Assembly (NCBI GenBank): GCA_905215655.1
Contig: CAJMQT010000009.1
Coordinates: 1-26,319, forward strand
Reading direction: 5' to 3'
From: an uncultured bacterium
GTDB lineage: Bacteria; Bacteroidota; Bacteroidia; Bacteroidales; Bacteroidaceae
DNA: 26,319 nt
The notes under the pieces are model-generated. The model saw only the letters and a program-made list of their open reading frames with translations, made no database searches and was not told the DNA's origin. This document shows, in pieces, positions 15,140-22,136 of the stretch. The number at the start of each line of letters is the position of its first letter. Position 1 is the first letter of the stretch. A program made the position numbers and the translations under genes.

Positions 15140-15147
15140 CAAAGGTA
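15140..15147 (-). promoter_or_regulatory. Predicted -7 box for trmD, overlapping the start region
   Basis: TACCTTTG on the minus strand matches TAnnTTTG. Only CATAT separates it from the ATG. With the usual spacing, transcription would begin at or within a few bases of the start codon. Confidence 0.55.
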
Positions 15148-15154
15148 AGAAAAA

Positions 15155-15182
15155 GAATGAAGAATGAAGAATGAAGAATGAA
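15155..15182. repeat. Four perfect GAATGAA heptamers upstream of trmD
   Basis: GAATGAA is repeated four times without change (15155-15182) and followed by GAATTTT. The run covers the predicted spacer and -33 region of the trmD promoter. Unlike the other heptad runs in this window it has no inverted partner nearby. Confidence 0.8.
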
Positions 15183-15272
15183 GAATTTTTGAAGTTGTGG
15201 AGAGAAAGGATGATTATTAAGAAGTTGAAGGAGTCAAGACATTGTCACTTTTGAAGTTTTATAAAAACATCA

Positions 15273-15335
15273 GCAACATGTAGCTTCCGGGCAGAATGTT
15301 TAACTAAACTTACGTGTCCGGACGCTACATGTTGC
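15273..15335. terminator. Large GC-richer hairpin after the small lipoprotein gene
   Basis: Perfect 12-bp arms GCAACATGTAGC (15273-15284) and GCTACATGTTGC (15324-15335) are extended inward, after one mismatch, by TCCGG/CCGGA. The 27-nt loop contains a further GTTTA-AC-TAAAC stem. On the minus strand the hairpin is followed within 6 bases by TTTTTAT, which fits a terminator for the lipoprotein gene ending at 15370. A mobile palindrome is an alternative. Confidence 0.55.
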
Positions 15336-15369
15336 CGTTATTTTCGCGAGATGTTATAACCGGCGGCTC

Positions 15370-15939
15370 TTAATCTCCCACCGACATCTGGCTTACTACG
15401 TCTCCTTTGCCGACGAAAGAGTCAATCCATATCGTCACGCCGTCAATCTTATAAGACTCCTGCTGGAAGTCGGCTTGTGGGTCGGTCTTCACCTTTTCTA
15501 TTCCTTTTATCGCCTTAACGTCCTTCACCGGCATGCCTATGTATATGCCTTGGGCGGTCTTCACGTCGCCACCCATCACTAAGATGCGGTCCACTTTGCC
15601 TTCTCCTTCGAGCGAGATTACGCTTTCGCCTTTGTCGTTGTTGAGGAAGACGCCCTCGAAATCATCGTTCGACTCAACCTCTTTCTTTGTGTACAGCCCC
15701 TCGATCTTTGCCGGTACGGCGTCGAAAGACATGCCGATGGTTATTGCTCCCATGCCTTTGGCGGTCAGTATGTTGCCTTCGGCTTTTTCTTCTGCCGCCG
15801 GCGCCTCTTTCACAGCGCTCACGGTGTCCGTTTTCAGACTGTCGGCGGTGTTTTCGGTCTTTGCCGTTTTATTGCCACAAGCCGTCAGCATAGCTGCCGA
15901 GGCGAGAACTATCACAAATTTGTTGATGCTTTTTTTCAT
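15370..15939 (-). CDS. Small lipoprotein with duplicated IGM motif (DUF1131-like)
   Basis: The 189-aa protein has a type II signal peptide ending in LTAC (Cys21), then a Lys/Glu/Ala-rich linker to about residue 55. The rest contains two related segments, GAITIGMSFDAVPAKIEGL and GIYIGMPVKDVKAIKGIEK, suggesting internal duplication. The middle part (KVDRILVMGGDVKTAQGIYIG) resembles the C-terminal region of the E. coli YfeY/DUF1131 lipoproteins; I recall that pattern but could not test it. Function unknown; the protein should be anchored in the outer or inner membrane facing the periplasm. It starts 75 bp after the WG-repeat gene with no clear promoter between, so the two are probably co-transcribed. 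Confidence 0.82.
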   Translation of the reverse strand: MKKSINKFVIVLASAAMLTACGNKTAKTENTADSLKTDTVSAVKEAPAAEEKAEGNILTAKGMGAITIGMSFDAVPAKIEGLYTKKEVESNDDFEGVFLNNDKGESVISLEGEGKVDRILVMGGDVKTAQGIYIGMPVKDVKAIKGIEKVKTDPQADFQQESYKIDGVTIWIDSFVGKGDVVSQMSVGD

Positions 15940-16014
15940 GGTGTTATATGTTAGAATGAAATGTTTTTGACGTATTTTTCTTATTTTGGAAACGCTTCCA
16001 TGCCGTAAGGTAAA

Positions 16015-17205
16015 CTAAAAGCTGCTCAGTCGGAACATGAAGATTACTTCGCCCTTCTTGTTCAGATAGCCGCACGAATTGCCGTCTTTAAACGGTGCGA
16101 GACCGCCGCTGAAATCCTTGACGATAACCCTGTTGTTGGTGAAGAGCAGCGTTCCGTCGGCGTTATGAATGTCCGTCCCGACGTGAACGGTGTTGTCTGT
16201 ATTGTCGTAAATCAGTTCTTTGTGCGGCGAAAGCCGTTGAAGGGCACGGACGGTCTTGAAGTTTTTGTTGATGACATAGTCGTGTGTGCCGTTGTTGAGC
16301 ACCGTCACCCACGCAAATCCGTTAAGGAAACGGTTTGCCGAATACAGCGGACCGGCAACTATTTCGCCCCGTTCGTTCATGTAGCAGCAGGCGTTTCTGT
16401 TACCGTCGCGCTTCTGCACGATTGCCAGACCTTCGTGAAAGTCGCCCGGCTCGCCTACGGTGAATGTTGTTCCGATGCACTGCTGTCCGGCGGTGTTTAT
16501 GTAAATCCATGATGTTCCGTCAGGACTTACCACCGCCTTGCCCTCGCTGAAATCGTGAGCCTTGACGTAACGCGCCGGAATAACAATCTTGCCTTGACGG
16601 TTGAAGTAGCCGTAGCGCTTGGTCTTGTAGTCAAAATAACATGACAGATTGTCGCGGAAAGGTCGCGCGTCCTGCAATACGCCGTATGTTCCTGTGACGT
16701 TTTGCCAGAGGTTGGGATATATTTCCTTTCCTGTCGGGTCGTAATATCTCAGCACAACGTTACTGCGTGTCTTTGATACAGGCACCGCCTTGAATGCGGT
16801 AAGCATGCCGTCGACGAAGTTTTTGCCCATCGCTCTGAGGTTGGAAAGCTGCGCCACCTTCTCGCCTTTGCCGTTCAATATAAGGTAAGCGTTCCTGCCG
16901 TTGCTGTTGATTACGGCCGGAATTACGCCGTGGTTGAACTTGGGCAGTCCGCGCATCGAGGTCACCAACGGTATGCCGAAGTGCACCTGTGCCTCTCCTT
17001 TGTCGTTGAATACGGCGCAATGCTTTGATTTGGTGTCCTGAATTACGACCAGTCCGTCCGAAAACTCGCCCATGCCGTAAGATATGTCGGGCAGGACGTC
17101 GATGTTATATGCCTTGGTGGCCTGCGTAGTGTGCGGTTTGTATTGAGCCGAGACGTTTGCCGTCAAGGCAAGAACGAGCATAGTTGTGAGGATGTGCTGT
17201 TTCAT
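16015..17205 (-). CDS. Secreted WG-repeat protein
   Basis: The 396-aa protein has a type I signal peptide (MKQHILTTMLVLALTANVSAQ) and several WG-type repeats of the form G/C-Y-hydrophobic-N-x-x-G-x-hydrophobic, for example YGYFNRQGKIVIPARY, WIYINTAGQQC, CCYMNERGEIV and the final CGYLNKKGEVIF. Each is followed by FxEGxAxV-like stretches (FSEGKAVV, FHEGLAIV, FLNGFAWV, FSGGLAPF). WG repeats form beta-propeller-like scaffolds and are common in Bacteroidota exported proteins; their role is generally binding, not catalysis. The ligand is unknown. It has a strong predicted promoter about 100 bases upstream and is followed by the small lipoprotein, with which it may work at the cell envelope. Confidence 0.87.
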   Translation of the reverse strand: MKQHILTTMLVLALTANVSAQYKPHTTQATKAYNIDVLPDISYGMGEFSDGLVVIQDTKSKHCAVFNDKGEAQVHFGIPLVTSMRGLPKFNHGVIPAVINSNGRNAYLILNGKGEKVAQLSNLRAMGKNFVDGMLTAFKAVPVSKTRSNVVLRYYDPTGKEIYPNLWQNVTGTYGVLQDARPFRDNLSCYFDYKTKRYGYFNRQGKIVIPARYVKAHDFSEGKAVVSPDGTSWIYINTAGQQCIGTTFTVGEPGDFHEGLAIVQKRDGNRNACCYMNERGEIVAGPLYSANRFLNGFAWVTVLNNGTHDYVINKNFKTVRALQRLSPHKELIYDNTDNTVHVGTDIHNADGTLLFTNNRVIVKDFSGGLAPFKDGNSCGYLNKKGEVIFMFRLSSF

Positions 17206-17304
17206 TAGGTGTCGTTTTATTGTTAAAAATTATTGTTCTGATTTAAGCCGATTTAATCATGATAATAATGGTTCTTGCGGTCTAATGACGATTTTGGGTT
17301 TATG

Positions 17305-17335
17305 CAAATATATGAAAATATATTCGGAAAACAAG
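17305..17335 (-). promoter_or_regulatory. Predicted promoter of the WG-repeat gene
   Basis: On the minus strand TATATTTG (17305-17312) and CTTG (17332-17335) are separated by exactly 19 bp. This predicts a leader of about 95 nt before the ATG at 17205. The leader is AT-rich and shows no strong hairpin that I can see. Confidence 0.6.
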
Positions 17336-17392
17336 TGTTTTTGCAGCTATTTTCTTCTCTTTCTGTAACCCGTTGATAATCAATGGCTTTGC

Positions 17393-17473
17393 AAAAGCTT
17401 ACCTTTTAGCTTGCAAAAGACCGTCTTTTAGAGGCTGAAAGGTAAGCTTTTACAAGCCAAAAGACCGCCTTTT
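17393..17473. repeat. 22-bp-period tandem array B (four units)
   Basis: Units start at 17393, 17415, 17437 and 17459, exactly 22 bp apart: AAAAGCTTACCTTTT, AAAAGACCGTCTTTT, GAAAGGTAAGCTTTT and AAAAGACCGCCTTTT. Unit 1 is the reverse complement of unit 2 of array A. Units 2 and 4 are the reverse complements of units 1 and 2 of array C. The array lies in the 563-bp divergent gap between the WG gene and divIC, about 60 bp upstream of the WG promoter. The rest of the gap (17475-17700) holds a GC-rich palindromic patch near 17481-17520 and AT-rich DNA with no gene. Confidence 0.85.
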
Positions 17474-17715
17474 GCAATGCCGTTTGCCGCGGGGTGCGGC
17501 GTGATATGCGGCATGCCGGTGTTAAAACGCTGGTCGACAGTATTTTAACGGGCGCTATCCTGCCTTTTGGTTGTTATGCCGGCAAATAGCCGTCCTTGAT
17601 GATTGTTTTTGCATAATATACAGTTTTTGTGAATATTATTTCGTCGGCGAATACATGAAACGAAAATGTAAAAAGTCTCGGTTTGTGTAAAAAAGAGTGA
17701 AAAAGCGCCGTTTGT

Positions 17716-17746
17716 TTTGTATAACTCCCGATTTAATTTAACTTTG
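17716..17746 (+). promoter_or_regulatory. Predicted promoter of the divIC operon
   Basis: TTTG (17716-17719), 19 bp, then TAACTTTG (17739-17746) is a perfect match to the Bacteroidota consensus at both boxes. The start codon lies 22 bases downstream. Confidence 0.75.
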
Positions 17747-17768
17747 CAAACTAATAGATTTTACTTTA

Positions 17769-18104
17769 ATGAGCCGCTTATATCCTGTCTGGAACTTCAT
17801 AGGTCACAACAAATACTGGATTGTGATTATCTTGGGTGTCTTCATCGTGGGCTTCTTCGATGAGAACAGCCTGCTCCAACACGTGCGTAACAGAATGCAG
17901 ATACGCGAGATAAAAGAGCAGATCGATGAATACAACGCACGCTACGAGCGCGACGAACAACAGCTCAAAGAGCTGCAACGCAGCCCTAAGGCGATGACGA
18001 AGATAGCACGGGAAAAGTACTTCATGAAGACCGACGACGAGGATATATTCGTGCTCAGCGATGATGAAAAACCGCAAACAAACAACAATGAGACAACTGA
18101 CTAA
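17769..18104 (+). CDS. Septum formation initiator (DivIC/FtsB-like)
   Basis: The 111-aa protein has the DivIC/FtsB layout: a short cytoplasmic N-terminus, one membrane helix (about 17-31, WIVIILGVFIVGFF), a coiled coil (about 40-72, RIKEQIDEYNARYERDEQQLKELQ-like) and a short conserved tail with AREKYFMKTDDEDIFVL, the region that ends FtsB/DivIC proteins. Such proteins bridge FtsL and FtsQ in the divisome at the inner membrane. The ATG at 17769 follows a perfect promoter. The last 17 bases overlap the start of the next gene, so the two are translationally linked. Confidence 0.9.
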   Translation: MSRLYPVWNFIGHNKYWIVIILGVFIVGFFDENSLLQHVRNRMQIREIKEQIDEYNARYERDEQQLKELQRSPKAMTKIAREKYFMKTDDEDIFVLSDDEKPQTNNNETTD

Positions 18105-18516
18105 GGCGCAAAGCCTCATACTGCTTATCGGTTCGGTGCTTATGGTGGCTGGTGCCGTGATGTACGTGCTCGGTTTTCAGACCGTCACACCGTGGATATT
18201 CGCCGTCGGCGCCGTGGCATTCGTTTCGATGCAGGCACGCCAGACGTATCTGGGAAACAGCTTTCTGATAAAGCGTCTGGTGCGTATCAAGACCTTGGGC
18301 GAGGTGTGCTTCCTGCTGGCGGCGCTGCTGATGATCGAAAACTCGTACCAACTGCTGTTGCCGCTCTTCCTCCGCCTGTCGGAAAACGGCTATTATCAGT
18401 ACGTTACCTACATCCATAACAACTGGGTGCTGCTGCTCCTTGTAGCTGCAATACTGCAACTCTATTCCACGCACAGAATAGCAAGCGAGTTGGACAAAGA
18501 GGCAAAAAAACTATAA
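18088..18516 (+). CDS. Small four-helix membrane protein, function unknown
   Basis: I take the ATG at 18088 (MRQLTKAQ), giving 142 aa and a 17-nt overlap with divIC; an earlier in-frame ATG at 18061 would overlap more and begins with a basic, DivIC-coding stretch. Four hydrophobic helices are visible: about 9-29 (LILLIGSVLMVAGAVMYVLG), 36-49, 70-84 and 110-125 (WVLLLLVAAILQLY). There are no recognisable catalytic motifs and I do not know the family. Its conserved-looking link to a divisome gene suggests an envelope or division role, but this is only inferred from position. Confidence 0.8.
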   Translation: MRQLTKAQSLILLIGSVLMVAGAVMYVLGFQTVTPWIFAVGAVAFVSMQARQTYLGNSFLIKRLVRIKTLGEVCFLLAALLMIENSYQLLLPLFLRLSENGYYQYVTYIHNNWVLLLLVAAILQLYSTHRIASELDKEAKKL

Positions 18517-18575
18517 AAGACAGTGCATTTACATTAAATTGAATAAAAAATTTTTATTACGTCGATATTACATAG

Positions 18576-18583
18576 TAATTTTG
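18576..18583 (+). promoter_or_regulatory. Predicted -7 box for the DUF4369 lipoprotein gene
   Basis: TAATTTTG is an exact -7 match 24 bases before the ATG; TTTA at 18553-18556 lies at the -33 spacing. The -33 box is part of an AT-only palindrome (AATAAAAA-A-TTTTTATT, 18542-18558), which could also help end the upstream transcript. Confidence 0.55.
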
Positions 18584-18607
18584 TAGGCGTATTACAAAAT
18601 AAAGTGT

Positions 18608-19396
18608 ATGAACAAAGTTCTTTACTATCTGCTGACTTTCGCCGCGCTGACATCATGCGCCGGTTCCTATAATATACAAGGCTCATCCAGCGTCTCGGTG
18701 CTCGACGGAAAGATGCTTTACCTTAAATCTTACGCAAACAACGAACTTAAAAGCATCGACTCGTGCGACATCATTCACGGACAGTTCCAGTTCTCAGGCG
18801 CATTAGACTCCGCACAGATAGTAACTCTCTTCATGGACGACGAAAGCCTGATGCCTCTCGTCCTCGAAGACGGCGAAATAAAAATCAACATCGACAACAC
18901 ACAGCAGAAAGTAAGCGGAACTCCGCTCAACGAAAAACTCTTCAAATTCATTGAAGAATACAACCGCATAGAAAACGAAATGGGAGAGCTCGGACACATG
19001 CAGAGCCAAGCGATAATGGACGGACACGACATAAACCTTGTCAACGCGCAGCTCGCGGCAAAGGCAGAGAAGATAGCCGAGCGTGAAGACAAACTCGTGA
19101 CAGGATTTATTGTCGACAATTTTGACAACGTGCTCGGTCCCGGAGTGTTCTTCATGATTACCGCAGGCAACCGCTATCCCGAGCTAACGCCGTGGATAGA
19201 GGACATCATGAGCAAGGCAACAGACAAGTTCAAGAACAATCCTTACGTAAAGGATTACTACACCAAAGCACTGCAAAATCAGGCGATTATGAACGGAACG
19301 GCAACGCCGGACGACCCCGCGCCCGCTCCATACAACGTCCCCACACCCAACGACTTGGCACAGCCGGCAGGCGCAATGACCGACTCGCTGCGTTAA
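18608..19396 (+). CDS. DUF4369-type lipoprotein without thioredoxin domain
   Basis: The 262-aa protein has a lipoprotein signal ending in LTSC (Cys17). The next 85 residues fit DUF4369: YNIQGSS...VLDGKMLYLKSY, IDSCDIIHGQFQFSGAL, MPLVLEDGEIKINID. In Bacteroidota this domain usually precedes a thioredoxin/AhpC-like domain with a CxxC motif; here a helical region (about 105-235, Glu/Lys-rich) and a Pro/Ala/Asp-rich tail replace it, and no CxxC is present. It is therefore not expected to be a thiol oxidoreductase. It has its own promoter and lies 87 bp before pyrC on the same strand. Function unknown. Confidence 0.83.
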   Translation: MNKVLYYLLTFAALTSCAGSYNIQGSSSVSVLDGKMLYLKSYANNELKSIDSCDIIHGQFQFSGALDSAQIVTLFMDDESLMPLVLEDGEIKINIDNTQQKVSGTPLNEKLFKFIEEYNRIENEMGELGHMQSQAIMDGHDINLVNAQLAAKAEKIAEREDKLVTGFIVDNFDNVLGPGVFFMITAGNRYPELTPWIEDIMSKATDKFKNNPYVKDYYTKALQNQAIMNGTATPDDPAPAPYNVPTPNDLAQPAGAMTDSLR

Positions 19397-19435
19397 ACAG
19401 GGCGTAAGTGAATAACAATAAAACCGTAAAACACA

Positions 19436-19469
19436 CTCTCACCTTATTTATATAAGGCTGCAACGAGAG
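19436..19469 (+). promoter_or_regulatory. Nested hairpin in the pyrC leader
   Basis: CCTTAT-TTAT-ATAAGG (19442-19457) is a perfect 6-bp stem with a tetraloop, enclosed by CTCTC (19436-19440) and GAGAG (19465-19469). It ends 14 bases before the pyrC ATG, where it could affect translation. No U tract follows. No TAnnTTTG box is seen in this gap, so pyrC may be read from the DUF4369 promoter. Confidence 0.35.
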
Positions 19470-19483
19470 GGCTGACAGCTTTT

Positions 19484-20821
19484 ATGAAAACACTTCTTAC
19501 AGGAGCAACAATAGTAAACGAAGGCAAATCCTTCCGCGGTTCGATAGTCATCGAAGACGGAATGATTTCAGAAATACTCACACACGATGCAGAGATAGCC
19601 CGGCAACGATTTGACCGTAAGGTCGATGTTGCCGGGTGTTTTGTACTGCCCGGAGTCATTGACGACCACGTTCATTTCCGTCAACCGGGACTTACTGCCA
19701 AGGCAGACATCGCCTCCGAGAGCCGGGCGGCGGCGTATGGCGGCGTGACATCTTACTTTGACATGCCCAACACCGTGCCACAGACAACCACAATCGAGGC
19801 GCTCGAAGAGAAAAGAGACATCGCACGGCACGACAGCCACGTTAATTTCTCGTTCTTCTTCGGTGCCACCGACACCAACACCGACCTCTTTCCGCAGCTC
19901 GATACGCACCGCACGCCGGGCATAAAGCTGTTTATGGGCTCTTCGACGGGCAACATGCTCGTTGACAAAGAGGACATCCTGGAGCGCATTTTCAGCACGG
20001 CGCCGCTGCCGATAATGACCCATTGCGAGGACACCGACGTCATAAACCGCAACATGAGCCGTGCAAAAGCAATGTATGGAGACGACCCTGACGTCATCCA
20101 TCATCCCGAAATACGCAGCGAAGAGGCATGTTTCAAATCAACGGAACTTGCCGTCCGTCTTGCAAGAAAGCATGGAACGCGCCTTCATGTGGCGCATCTC
20201 ACCACGGCACGGGAGCTTTCTCTCTTTGAGAAAAGCCTCGACCGGCTGCCGCGTATCACGGCTGAGGCAGTAGTGGCGCACCTCCTTTTCACCGACAAAG
20301 ATTACCGACGTCTGGGCACGAGGATAAAATGTAACCCGGCGGTAAAGACCTCCGACGACCGTGAAGCTCTCCGACAGGCGCTGACCGACGGCAGAATAGC
20401 CGTCGTCGGCACAGATCATGCGCCGCACCGGAAAACCGATAAGGACGGCGGATGCGCCAAAGCGGCGTCAGGAATGCCGATGATACAGTTCTCGTTGGTA
20501 AGCATGCTTGAGCTCGTCGACGGCGGAGTGCTCTCCATCGGACGGCTCGTCGAACTGATGTGTCATAACCCCGCTCGACTGTTTGACGTCCGTCAGCGCG
20601 GTTATATCAGGCCGGGCTACAAGGCAGACCTTGTCGTCGTGCGTCCCGATAGCCCTTGGACGGTGACGGAAGACGTCATTCAGAGCAAGTGCAAGTGGTC
20701 CCCTATGACGGGACACACCTTCAACTGGCGCGTCGTTCACACCTTCTGCAACGGCAATCACATCTATAACGACGGACATTTTGACGCCTCCTGCCGTGGC
20801 GAGGAAATCCTTTTCAGATAA
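19484..20821 (+). CDS. pyrC: Dihydroorotase
   Basis: The 445-aa protein is a class I dihydroorotase, which closes carbamoyl-aspartate to dihydroorotate in pyrimidine synthesis. Metal and catalytic residues are all visible: DDHVHFRQPG (His62, His64), the carboxylated Lys148 in GIKLFMGSSTG, His180 in THCED, His238 in HVAHLTT, and Asp311 in GTDHAPH. The length and motifs separate it from the shorter class II PyrC of E. coli. The C-terminal GYIRPGYKADLVVV closes the amidohydrolase beta-sandwich. Other amidohydrolases such as allantoinase are less likely given the full set. The ATG at 19484 lies just after a nested hairpin. The next gene follows after 10 bp, forming an operon. Confidence 0.95.
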   Translation: MKTLLTGATIVNEGKSFRGSIVIEDGMISEILTHDAEIARQRFDRKVDVAGCFVLPGVIDDHVHFRQPGLTAKADIASESRAAAYGGVTSYFDMPNTVPQTTTIEALEEKRDIARHDSHVNFSFFFGATDTNTDLFPQLDTHRTPGIKLFMGSSTGNMLVDKEDILERIFSTAPLPIMTHCEDTDVINRNMSRAKAMYGDDPDVIHHPEIRSEEACFKSTELAVRLARKHGTRLHVAHLTTARELSLFEKSLDRLPRITAEAVVAHLLFTDKDYRRLGTRIKCNPAVKTSDDREALRQALTDGRIAVVGTDHAPHRKTDKDGGCAKAASGMPMIQFSLVSMLELVDGGVLSIGRLVELMCHNPARLFDVRQRGYIRPGYKADLVVVRPDSPWTVTEDVIQSKCKWSPMTGHTFNWRVVHTFCNGNHIYNDGHFDASCRGEEILFR

Positions 20822-20831
20822 TAAAATCCTT

Positions 20832-21995
20832 ATGATAGCAAGAATTTTAGTTCCGATATTAATCATAATCATATTCTCCGACCTCTACATCGACCGTCGT
20901 TTCCTGCGCCGTCGCACACGTTATCTGTGGTGGCAGAGGGTGCTCTGGTGGATGCCGGGCGTGCTCTTGATTGCCTATACGCTGATTGTGGCGCTGTCAA
21001 AGCACTTCGCTCCGAGCAGCATGACCGTCCTGAACGTTTATCTTTTGCTGCTCGGCGTCGTCGTATTGCCCAAGTTCGTGTTCGCATTCTGTTCGCTGTT
21101 AGGGTGGGGACACTGCCGTTTTCACCACACACGGAACAACTGGGGCAACCTCGTTGGCTTCTTTCTTGCCATCGCCGTAATAATAATTGTTGTCTACGGC
21201 AGCACCTTCGGCTTCCGCAAACTTGTCGTCCGGCATGTCGTTTTCCGGTCGGCTGACCTTCCGGAGGCTTTCAACGGATATAAAATCGTGCATTTCAGCG
21301 ACGCCCATGTAGGCATTTATGGTGATGGAGACACAGCTCTTTTGGAGGAGTTCGTCGACAGCATAAACGCTCAAAAGCCGGATCTGATACTCTTTACGGG
21401 CGACCTTCAAAACATGGAACCCAAGGAGTTGTACCCCGTGATACCGCTGCTGAGCAGTCTGAAAGCCGCCGACGGCGTGTTCTCCGTGCTCGGAAATCAC
21501 GATTATGCCGACTATATCAAGGCGGAAGATGCCGTCAAGGTGGCAAACGAACGTGAGCTGATAAGTCGTGAAAGGCAGTTCGGCTGGAACCTGTTGCTTA
21601 ACGAAAACCGTTCTGTCAAGCGTGGAAACGACTCGATTGTGATAGCCGGAATGGAGAACGACGGTCGCCCGCCGTTCCCTCGGAAGGGAGATATAAGGAA
21701 GACGCTTGCCGGCGTTGCCGACTCGGCTTTCGTCATAATGCTCGAACACGACCCTACGGCGTGGCGCCGTATGATACTGCCTCAGAGCAGGGCACAGCTC
21801 ACTCTGAGCGGTCATACCCATGCCATGCAGTTCTCGATCTTCGGCTTTTCGCCCGCCGCTTTTATCTATGACGAGTGGGGCGGGATGTATTATGAGGGCA
21901 AGAGGGCGCTCAACGTCTCGGTGGGAATGGGCGGATTTATCCCTTTCCGGTTTGGAGCGAGCAACGAGATTGTTGTCATCGAACTTAGAAAATAA
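20832..21995 (+). CDS. Membrane-anchored metallophosphoesterase
   Basis: From the ATG at 20832 the protein has 387 aa; an upstream in-frame TTG would overlap pyrC by 41 bases and is rejected. The N-terminal third has about four membrane helices (3-20, 38-58, 66-90, 107-124). The C-terminal part is a calcineurin-like phosphoesterase of the YkuE/YaeI type with all metal-binding motifs: FSDAHVG (155-161), FTGDLQ (188-193), GNHDY (221-225), LEHDP (304-308) and SGHTHAMQ (326-333). Relatives hydrolyse phosphate esters or lipid pyrophosphates at the membrane (LpxH-like folds); the substrate here is not known. It starts 10 bp after pyrC and ends convergent with ibrB. Confidence 0.93.
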   Translation: MIARILVPILIIIIFSDLYIDRRFLRRRTRYLWWQRVLWWMPGVLLIAYTLIVALSKHFAPSSMTVLNVYLLLLGVVVLPKFVFAFCSLLGWGHCRFHHTRNNWGNLVGFFLAIAVIIIVVYGSTFGFRKLVVRHVVFRSADLPEAFNGYKIVHFSDAHVGIYGDGDTALLEEFVDSINAQKPDLILFTGDLQNMEPKELYPVIPLLSSLKAADGVFSVLGNHDYADYIKAEDAVKVANERELISRERQFGWNLLLNENRSVKRGNDSIVIAGMENDGRPPFPRKGDIRKTLAGVADSAFVIMLEHDPTAWRRMILPQSRAQLTLSGHTHAMQFSIFGFSPAAFIYDEWGGMYYEGKRALNVSVGMGGFIPFRFGASNEIVVIELRK

Positions 21996-22026
21996 GCGTT
22001 TATGGGCTGCAACGGCTCATAAACGC
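21996..22026. terminator. Hairpin between convergent metallophosphoesterase and ibrB
   Basis: GCGTTTATG (21996-22004) and CATAAACGC (22018-22026) pair perfectly and can extend by two more pairs around a short loop. It begins immediately after the metallophosphoesterase stop. On the minus strand it is followed by TTATTTTC, so it fits best as the terminator of the nadB-ibrB operon. Confidence 0.5.
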
Positions 22027-22090
22027 CTACGTCAAACAGTAGTTTATGAACGCCGGAATGTTTGTTGATGAAAGTTCGCTCATTGTTGAT

Positions 22091-22116
22091 AAAACAACGG
22101 GCGGTCTGTTTTTTTA
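22091..22116 (+). terminator. Possible terminator of the pyrC operon
   Basis: AAAACA and TGTTTT (22091-22096, 22107-22112) enclose ACGGGCGGTC and run into a T stretch (TTTTTTTAT). The stem is AT-rich and weak, but the U run is the best on this strand after the metallophosphoesterase gene. Confidence 0.3.
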
Positions 22117-22136
22117 TATCATTGATGGATGATAAG

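Noticed and set aside
15987..16000. TGGAA-ACGC-TTCCA palindrome as a terminator of the WG-repeat gene
   Set aside because: The stem is only 5 bp and is followed on the minus strand by an A-rich, not U-rich, stretch.
17481..17520. GC-rich patch with GCCGC/GCGGC copies next to array B
   Set aside because: Several short inverted copies are visible but none forms one clear structure, and no coding frame or known site fits.
20781..20831. Upstream TTG start of the metallophosphoesterase overlapping pyrC
   Set aside because: It would overlap 41 bases of conserved pyrC coding and precede the hydrophobic N-terminus with an unrelated hydrophilic stretch; the ATG at 20832 is better.
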